Part shown: positions 5,684 through 11,144 of the stretch, piece by piece
How positions within the stretch are numbered: the stretch's first letter is position 1
Layout: the number at the start of each line of letters is the position of its first letter
Source of the DNA: Acidobacteriaceae bacterium
GTDB taxonomy: Bacteria > Acidobacteriota > Terriglobia > Terriglobales > Acidobacteriaceae
Length of the DNA: 13,563 nt
Assembly: GCA_030049955.1 (NCBI GenBank)
Contig: JASIJX010000234.1
Span: 1 to 13,563, forward strand
Reading direction: 5' to 3'
The notes under the pieces: generated by a model
What the model was told of the DNA's origin: nothing
Database searches by the model: none
Seen by the model: only the letters and a program-made list of their open reading frames with translations
Made by a program: the position numbers and the translations under genes

Positions 5684-7234
5684 TTACATGCTGCGTGCGC
5701 GTTCGATAGCGCGGATGACAGCCTGGGCCTTGTTGATCGATTCCTGATGCTCAAGCTCGGGAACAGAGTCGGCGACGATGCCGGCGCCGGCCTGCACATA
5801 GCCGTGGCCGCCGATCGAAAGCATCGAACGGATAGCGATGCAGGAGTCGAGATTGCCGGAAAAGTCCGCGTAGAGCACTGCGCCGCCGTACGTGCCGCGG
5901 CGTGCTGGCTCCAGTTCTTCGATGATCTCCATGGCGCGGACCTTGGGTGCGCCCGAAAGAGTGCCGGCAGGGAAGCAGGCGCGCAGAGCATCGATGGCCG
6001 CAAGTTCGGGGCGGAGGCGGCCTTCGATAGAACTGACGATGTGCATGACATGCGAGTAGCGCTCGACGAACATCAGCTTGTCGACTTTTACGGTGCCGAA
6101 ACGGCTGACACGGCCCACGTCATTGCGGCCAAGATCGACGAGCATCACGTGCTCGGCGCGTTCCTTTTCGTCGTGCATCATCTCGGCGGCCAGAGATTCG
6201 TCTTCGCTCTCAGTGGCGCCGCGGCGGCGCGTGCCGGCGATGGGACGGTACTCAACCTTGCTATTGTGCACGCGGACGAGCAGTTCGGGCGACGATCCAG
6301 CCAATTCCAAGCAACGCCGCGGGCGCTTCTCCGTTTTGGAAGAGTTCTTCGACGCCGAAGCCGACTCCTCCGGCGCGACGCGCAGAAAGAACATGTATGG
6401 GCTTGGATTCACCGTGCGAAGCGCGCGGTAAACCTGAAAGGAGTCGACGCCGGGCTCAACGTCGAAGCGCTGCGAGATCACGGTCTGGAACACGTCGCCA
6501 GCGCGGATGTACTCCTTGGTGCGCTCGACGGCGGCCAGGAAATCTTTCTTGTGCGTGCGAAAGCGGACCTTGAGTTTTCCGTTCGCGGCTTTCTTTGCCT
6601 TTGCCAGCTTCGGTAATGGCGCGGCGAGGCGCTTTTCGAGGCGATCAAGACGTTTGAGCGCGACGGCATAGGCTGTCGCCGGTTTTTCTTTGGTGACGTC
6701 GGCAGTGACGACCAGCCAAATCTCCTTGCGCACATGGTCGAAGGCGAGCACTTCGTCGAAGAATAGCAGGCAGGCATCAGGAATGCCGAGCTCGTCTTTG
6801 GCGAGCGAAGGCAGCCGCTCGATCTGGCGCACTGCGTCATAGGCGAAGAATCCGACGGCGCCGGCGGTGAATGGTGGCAGGCCGGCCAGGCGCGCCGGGT
6901 TGTGGCCGCTGAGAGCTTCACGCAGTACGTCGAAAATGTCTCCTTCGATATGCGAGGTCTTGCGGCCTTCGGTGATGGCGATCTGCCGGCCGCGTGCGAC
7001 GATGCGCTTGAAGGGCGCCAGGCCGATGAACGTGTAGCGGCCAAGCTGCTCGCCGCCTTCCACCGATTCGAGCAGGAAACACTCCTTTTCGCCCCACGCC
7101 GCGCGCAGAAAGGCCGAAACCGGCGTCTCAAGATCGGCCGCCAAGGTGCGGCAGACGGGCACGAGTGTGTGATTCCGGGCCAAGGCCAGGAATTCCTTGC
7201 GGCTGGGATGGGCAGAAGGCGAAGAGGATTTCAC
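5684..7234 (-). CDS. trpE: Anthranilate synthase component I
   Basis: TrpE turns chorismate and ammonia (from TrpG) into anthranilate, the first step to tryptophan. The frame is open up to 7702, but homology-like sequence begins after a GTG at 7234 (VKSSSPSAHPSRKEF), preceded six bases upstream by TACACT; this gives 516 residues, normal for TrpE. It has the tryptophan feedback-site motif LLES (about 54-57) and NPSPYM (276-281), plus catalytic-domain signatures ELAGSSPELLVR, PIAGTRRRG, DLGRNDVGRVS, GTLSGAPKVRAMEIIEELE (from 424) and a GGAVLYADFSGNLDSC stretch. An insertion of about 18 residues rich in Ser, Glu and Lys (within 285-309) lies between MFFL and ELAGSSPE, where most TrpEs have only about six residues. 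It is convergent with, not in operon with, trpG. A PabB role is less likely given the feedback motif. Confidence 0.93.
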   Translation of the reverse strand: MKSSSPSAHPSRKEFLALARNHTLVPVCRTLAADLETPVSAFLRAAWGEKECFLLESVEGGEQLGRYTFIGLAPFKRIVARGRQIAITEGRKTSHIEGDIFDVLREALSGHNPARLAGLPPFTAGAVGFFAYDAVRQIERLPSLAKDELGIPDACLLFFDEVLAFDHVRKEIWLVVTADVTKEKPATAYAVALKRLDRLEKRLAAPLPKLAKAKKAANGKLKVRFRTHKKDFLAAVERTKEYIRAGDVFQTVISQRFDVEPGVDSFQVYRALRTVNPSPYMFFLRVAPEESASASKNSSKTEKRPRRCLELAGSSPELLVRVHNSKVEYRPIAGTRRRGATESEDESLAAEMMHDEKERAEHVMLVDLGRNDVGRVSRFGTVKVDKLMFVERYSHVMHIVSSIEGRLRPELAAIDALRACFPAGTLSGAPKVRAMEIIEELEPARRGTYGGAVLYADFSGNLDSCIAIRSMLSIGGHGYVQAGAGIVADSVPELEHQESINKAQAVIRAIERARSM

Positions 7235-7240
7235 GATTCC

Positions 7241-7246
7241 AGTGTA
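7241..7246 (-). promoter_or_regulatory. Candidate -10 element for trpE
   Basis: TACACT on the minus strand lies six bases before the GTG proposed as the trpE start (GTTACACTGGAATCGTG). If this is the -10, transcription would begin at or within a base or two of the start codon, giving a leaderless mRNA. No TTGACA-like -35 is seen at the right distance. Confidence 0.35.
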
Positions 7247-7312
7247 ACGGCAGGGGTGAAACCTGTTCGTGGGCAGCGGCGCGCGGCCAATGGCACATGG
7301 GGATGAGGCCCC

Positions 7313-7341
7313 TTGACGGCGTGCGCCGCGCAGCCTAGACT
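7313..7341 (+). promoter_or_regulatory. Sigma70-type promoter for the Glu/Leu dehydrogenase
   Basis: TTGACG (7313-7318), an exact 17-bp spacer and TAGACT (7336-7341) form the best promoter in the window. Predicted transcription starts near 7348, leaving a leader of about 210 nt before the ATG at 7560. It lies divergent to trpE, whose start is about 80 bases to the left. Confidence 0.6.
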
Positions 7342-7347
7342 CACAGG

Positions 7348-7559
7348 GGTTTGGGCCAGATCGAAAGCCTTGATCGAGCCTGGGGTATACCTGGGAGTTT
7401 AGCCGGGGGTTCAGCCTAGGGGTTGTCCGGCAGCTTGCTGGCCAAAGAGAAAAATATGCCCGGGAAAACCGGGATAATCTCCGTTGCGTCTCTGGATTCG
7501 GGGGTTCGAATCTGCACGATTTCCCGACGATCCAGTCACGGCAACGGAAGGGAGAGTTT
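7348..7559 (+). other. Long, possibly structured 5' leader of the dehydrogenase mRNA
   Basis: This non-coding stretch starts with repeated AGCC..GGGGT-like units (7377-7425), including the palindrome GGTATACC at 7384-7391. Its second half contains a local hairpin GATTCG-GGGGTT-CGAATC (7495-7512), a short CCCGG/CCGGG hairpin (7459-7473), and two longer-range exact pairings: TCCGTTGC (7480-7487) with GCAACGGA (7541-7548), and CGGGAAA (7461-7467) with TTTCCCG (7520-7526). These two cross, so they form either a pseudoknot or alternative folds. The right arm of the first ends immediately before the Shine-Dalgarno sequence AGGGAGAG (7549-7556). It matches no riboswitch class I recognise. Confidence 0.35.
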
Positions 7560-8834
7560 ATGTCACCTATGCCTGCGGTTTCTTTGGACCAGGAAATCAA
7601 TCCCTGGGAGGCACAGAGCGCCCGCTTCGATTTTGCGGCGCGCAAGCTGAACCTAAACGAAGGGCTTTGGAAACTGCTGCGGTCGCCTTCGCGCGAGATC
7701 ATCGTTCATTTCCCGGTAACGATGGATGACGGGCGGATCGAAATCTTCACCGGCTTCCGCGTGCAGCACTCGCAGGCGAGGGGGCCGTCAAAGGGCGGAA
7801 TCCGCTATGCGCCAGACGTGACGCTGGATGAGGTGCGTGCGCTGGCAAGCTGGATGACCTGGAAGTGCGCGGTTGTGAACATTCCGTTCGGCGGGGCCAA
7901 GGGCGGCGTTATCTGCGACCCGAAGTCGATGAGCCGCGGCGAACTGGAGCGGATGACACGGCGGTACACGTCGGAAATTATTGATTTTATCGGCCCGGAA
8001 AAAGACGTCCCGGCACCTGACGTGAACACAAACGACCAGACCATGGCATGGATCATGGACACCTTCTCCATGCACATGCGGCAGACGGTGACCAGCGTGG
8101 TGACGGGCAAGCCGATCAACATCGGCGGCTCGCGCGGGCGCATGGAAGCAACCGGGCATGGCGTGATGGTGGTGTGCGATGAGAGCCTGCGTTATCTGAA
8201 TATGCCCATTGAGGGCTGCCGGGTAGTAATTCAGGGCTTCGGGAACGTGGGATCGAACGCAGCGCGGCTGATGATGGACCACGGGTACAAAATCGTCGGC
8301 ATTGCGGAGAAAGACGGCGGCCTCTACAACCCGAACGGCATCGATGTTCATCAGCTCACCGAATATAAGTATCGGAACGAGTCGATCCTGGGATTCCCTG
8401 GGGCAGAAGCAATGCCAAGCGAGGAACTAATCGTCTCCGACTGTGAGATCTTCATCCCGGCGGCAACCGAAAACGTGATCACCAGCCGGAATGCCGAGAA
8501 GCTGAAGGCGCGGATCGTGGTAGAGGGCGCGAATGGTCCGACGACGGCGGTCGCCGACGAGATTCTGGCCGACAAGCGAGTGTTTATCGTGCCGGATATA
8601 CTGGCCAATGCCGGAGGAGTGACGGCCAGCTACTTCGAATGGGTGCAGGACCGGCAGGGATACTTCTGGAAAGAATCGATCGTCAACGAGCAACTCGAGA
8701 CGATTCTGCGCGACAGCTTTGACGACGTAGTGCGTTACGCCGAGGCGCACAACGTGAACAACCGCATCGCTGCATACATGCTGGCCATTGACCGCGTGGC
8801 GTTTACCATCACACAGCGAGGGATTTACGCATAG
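7560..8834 (+). CDS. gdhA: Glu/Leu/Phe/Val-family dehydrogenase, probably glutamate dehydrogenase
   Basis: This NAD(P)-dependent cytoplasmic enzyme most likely interconverts glutamate and 2-oxoglutarate plus ammonium. The ATG at 7560 has AGGGAGAG three bases upstream; length (424 residues) is typical of the short hexameric class. The substrate-binding domain shows [22 protein letters not shown] (Lys78 at the substrate pocket), [20 protein letters not shown] (Lys102 and catalytic Lys114) and [10 protein letters not shown] (Asp154). The Rossmann domain carries [10 protein letters not shown] (about 224-233) and ends its second strand in Glu (GIAEKDGG), favouring [11 protein letters not shown] and [14 protein letters not shown] are further family signatures. 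Leucine and related amino-acid dehydrogenases share many motifs but are usually shorter (about 350-370 residues) and lack the WVQ...W pattern, so glutamate is the better substrate guess. It lies head to head with trpE. Confidence 0.9.
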   Translation: MSPMPAVSLDQEINPWEAQSARFDFAARKLNLNEGLWKLLRSPSREIIVHFPVTMDDGRIEIFTGFRVQHSQARGPSKGGIRYAPDVTLDEVRALASWMTWKCAVVNIPFGGAKGGVICDPKSMSRGELERMTRRYTSEIIDFIGPEKDVPAPDVNTNDQTMAWIMDTFSMHMRQTVTSVVTGKPINIGGSRGRMEATGHGVMVVCDESLRYLNMPIEGCRVVIQGFGNVGSNAARLMMDHGYKIVGIAEKDGGLYNPNGIDVHQLTEYKYRNESILGFPGAEAMPSEELIVSDCEIFIPAATENVITSRNAEKLKARIVVEGANGPTTAVADEILADKRVFIVPDILANAGGVTASYFEWVQDRQGYFWKESIVNEQLETILRDSFDDVVRYAEAHNVNNRIAAYMLAIDRVAFTITQRGIYA

Positions 8835-8972
8835 TCACGTCTGAGGCATTTCAGTAAACGGTGCCTGGTGAAAACTATCTATTACGATCGGGTAAATCCT
8901 GCCACGGTATCAGCCGACGCGGTGCAATAATGAGTTAAAGCCGCAGAGACCCCGAAACGCGGCCGGCCCCGC

Positions 8973-9611
8973 ATGAATCTGCCCAACTCCATCACGATGA
9001 GCCGGATCATCATGATCCCGCTTTTCCTGTGGATACTGTCCCCGTACTTCCCATGGCGGGGCCATGGAGCGCAGGAACTGGCGGCAGCAGTACTCTTCGT
9101 CCTGGCCTCAATCACCGACGGACTGGACGGGTATCTCGCCCGCAAGCGCGGGCAGATTACCACTATGGGCATCCTGCTCGATCCCCTGGCCGACAAGATT
9201 ATGGTCACGGCCGCACTGATCGAGCTGGTGGCCTACACGCCGCAGATCGTGAAGGTATGGATTGCAGTAGTCATCATCGGCCGCGAGTTCCTCATCTCCG
9301 GCCTGCGCGCGATTGCCGCCTCCGAAGGGTTCACGATCACAGCAAGCGAACTCGGCAAGCTCAAAACCGTGATCCAGATCGTGGCCGTGGTTTCGAGCAT
9401 CCTGGCGCACCGCTGGGACCATTGGCAGATCGGCTATCTGGTGATTCCGGTCAGGTGGTACGCTATCGCGGCCGTATACTTCACCGTGCTGGTCTCGGCC
9501 ATCTCTGCCATTGATTATTTTGTCGGCTTCTGGAAGAAGATCGACCACGCAGCGAAGGACCGGCGGAAATCGTCCGTGCTTTCGCGCGGTCGCAGCGCGA
9601 GCATCGGATAA
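8973..9611 (+). CDS. pgsA: CDP-diacylglycerol-glycerol-3-phosphate 3-phosphatidyltransferase
   Basis: PgsA makes phosphatidylglycerophosphate from CDP-diacylglycerol and glycerol-3-phosphate in the inner membrane, the committed step to phosphatidylglycerol and cardiolipin. The 212-residue protein opens MNLPNSITMSRIIMIPLFLW, the standard PgsA N-terminus and first helix. It has the complete CDP-alcohol phosphotransferase signature from DGLDGYLAR through GILLDPLADK, with all four aspartates. Several further hydrophobic helices follow, then a basic C-terminal tail (KKIDHAAKDRRKSSVLSRGR). The ATG at 8973 is the only start after an in-frame TGA at 8931, yet no Shine-Dalgarno sequence is visible (GGCCGGCCCCGC precedes it). 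The gap of 138 bases after the dehydrogenase shows only a weak AGGCA/TGCCT pair and no obvious terminator. Confidence 0.94.
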   Translation: MNLPNSITMSRIIMIPLFLWILSPYFPWRGHGAQELAAAVLFVLASITDGLDGYLARKRGQITTMGILLDPLADKIMVTAALIELVAYTPQIVKVWIAVVIIGREFLISGLRAIAASEGFTITASELGKLKTVIQIVAVVSSILAHRWDHWQIGYLVIPVRWYAIAAVYFTVLVSAISAIDYFVGFWKKIDHAAKDRRKSSVLSRGRSASIG

Positions 9612-9636
9612 ATCACCTCACGGCTCTCACTTCATT

Positions 9637-9690
9637 GTTCACAGTTGTCGACTGCGATCAGACGGTTGCTACGGACTGCGAACTATGAAC
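9637..9690. terminator. Inverted repeat between convergent pgsA and tolC-like genes
   Basis: GTTCACAGTT (9637-9646) and AACTATGAAC (9681-9690) pair at nine of ten positions across a 34-nt spacer, within the 87-bp gap between convergent stops. The octamer GACTGCGA also occurs twice (9650-9657 and 9674-9681). There is no adjacent T-run, so termination is only a positional guess; it may equally be a degenerate intergenic repeat, as similar GTGAACTG units occur near 3685. Confidence 0.25.
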
Positions 9691-9698
9691 GGCCTTTG

Positions 9699-11144
9699 TC
9701 ACTGACCGAGCTCATATCGCAACTCGGCGAGCGCGGTTTGATAGGAATAACGGGCGTTGGTGTTTTCAATCTGAGCCTGCGTCTGTGCGAGCTGCGCCTG
9801 CGTCAGTTCGACAATGCTGCTGAGGCCGATCTTGTAGCGCGCCTGGGCCAGATCGAGAGCGAGGTTGGCCTGGTCGAGCATTTCTTGCGTCACGCCGATG
9901 CGCTGGAAGGCGGTTTGCGCATTGAGTACTGCGGTGCGAACGTCTCGGGCGATGATGTCGCGCAGATTGCGGATCTGTTCCTGGGCGGCGCTGGCGCGGA
10001 AGCGGGCTTCTTTGGCTTCTGCGCTGTAGAGAAAACCGTTGAAGACTGGGATGGAAACGTTGGCGCCCGCTGCACCGTACCACGACGAGGTGATCTGGTC
10101 GGCGCGAATAGGCGTACCGCCAGCGACAGCCATCGCGGAGATCGAAGGCAGCCACTCCTGGTCGCGCTCGGCGGTGGCGTACTGCTGCGCGGAGCGATAA
10201 CGGTCGTTCTGGGCGGCCAGATCGGGACGCTGTTGCAAGGCCGCTTGTACAAGCGCTTCGGAATCTGTAGGAGCTGGCGGAATGTTGCCGCTCGTCTCAT
10301 CAACCAGCGTGTACTGCTGGTCCTGCTCGGAGCCGAGGACATTGTTGAGCGCGGCCATGGCTGACTGCTCGTTGTTCTTGGCGTCGAGGAGCAGGAGATT
10401 GGCCTGCGAGACCTGCACGTTGGCGAAGCTGAGATCGAGCTGCGACTTGACATTCGATTTGGTCAGCGCGCCGACCTGCTCGCCTGTGGCTTCGCGCTCA
10501 GCAACGGTCTGCTGCGCTACCTTAAACACGGCCTGTGTAGTCAGTGCCTGGTAAAAGGCCTGATCGACGGCGAGCCTAATGTCGAGCTCGGTGGCCTTTT
10601 CGTTCTCGAACTCGGCACGGGCATTCGATTGTGCGCTTTTGACGAGGTTGTGTGTGCGGCCGAAGTCGGTGATGAGTTGATTGACGGTCAGGCCGGCGGC
10701 AGCGCGGTCATAGACGATGGAGTTGCTCAAGTAACCTGCGGTAATTCGGGTGCCTTCGTGGGAATCGACGGCGGTCATGTCGCCGGTCGCTGTGGGCAGC
10801 AATGCAGAGCGCGCTTCCCGCGTGACCTGCCCTTGAGCCAGCGCAAGCAACCGGGCCACACTGATGTCGGGGTTATTACGCAGCGCCATCTGTTCGGCCT
10901 GCTCGATTGTAAGCGTGGGTCCGGCACCCTGCTGACCGGCCTGTACGGTACTTGCGTTGGCCGCCGGCGTGGTTTGTGCAGGGGGCGCGGGTGTTTGCGT
11001 GCCCTGAGCCGGCATTTGCTCCAAGGATGCAAGGAGTAGCTGTGCTTGGGGTGCGTCTGGCAAGTTGGCCTGGGCTGGCGCGATGGCCGGTACAGCAAGA
11101 ATCAACGCACAGAGGACTGCGGAGGAAGTGATCAGATTACTCAT
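9699..11144 (-). CDS. TolC-family outer-membrane efflux protein
   Basis: This is the outer-membrane channel of a tripartite efflux system, working with the RND pump encoded just upstream. The ATG (11144-11142) overlaps the pump stop by eight bases (ATGAGTAA), with AGGAG (11158-11154) nine bases before it; an in-frame ATG at 11162 is a weaker alternative. From 11144 it is 481 residues. A signal peptide (MSNLITSSAVLCALILAVPA.., cut after residue 24 or 26) is followed by a Pro/Ala/Thr/Gln-rich linker, then two OEP repeats. The first begins LTIEQAEQMALRNNPDISVA; the second begins about residue 280 with DSEALVQAALQQRPDLAAQ. Both contain the long coiled-coil helices of the channel. The alternating AQAQIENTNARYSYQTALAE near the C-terminus is typical. 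There is no C-terminal lipid signal, nor an N-terminal lipobox, so it is not a lipoprotein. Confidence 0.92.
   Translation of the reverse strand: MSNLITSSAVLCALILAVPAIAPAQANLPDAPQAQLLLASLEQMPAQGTQTPAPPAQTTPAANASTVQAGQQGAGPTLTIEQAEQMALRNNPDISVARLLALAQGQVTREARSALLPTATGDMTAVDSHEGTRITAGYLSNSIVYDRAAAGLTVNQLITDFGRTHNLVKSAQSNARAEFENEKATELDIRLAVDQAFYQALTTQAVFKVAQQTVAEREATGEQVGALTKSNVKSQLDLSFANVQVSQANLLLLDAKNNEQSAMAALNNVLGSEQDQQYTLVDETSGNIPPAPTDSEALVQAALQQRPDLAAQNDRYRSAQQYATAERDQEWLPSISAMAVAGGTPIRADQITSSWYGAAGANVSIPVFNGFLYSAEAKEARFRASAAQEQIRNLRDIIARDVRTAVLNAQTAFQRIGVTQEMLDQANLALDLAQARYKIGLSSIVELTQAQLAQTQAQIENTNARYSYQTALAELRYELGQ

Noticed and set aside
5747..6616. 289-codon plus-strand frame opposite trpE
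   Set aside because: It is the antisense shadow of trpE, whose motifs are intact on the minus strand.
7461..7526. tRNA-like element: GGTTCGAATC T-loop string and a CGGGAAA/TTTCCCG closing stem
   Set aside because: The T-loop is at the wrong distance from the 3' stem arm, only 66 nt are enclosed, the T-stem does not pair, and no anticodon arm can be drawn.
7235..7702. Upstream extension of trpE (open frame up to 7702)
   Set aside because: It would cover the dehydrogenase promoter, its leader and its first 140 coding bases. The sequence has no TrpE character before the GTG at 7234.
9645..10364. 239-codon plus-strand frame opposite the TolC-like gene
   Set aside because: It is antisense to a clear outer-membrane efflux protein, with no recognisable feature of its own.
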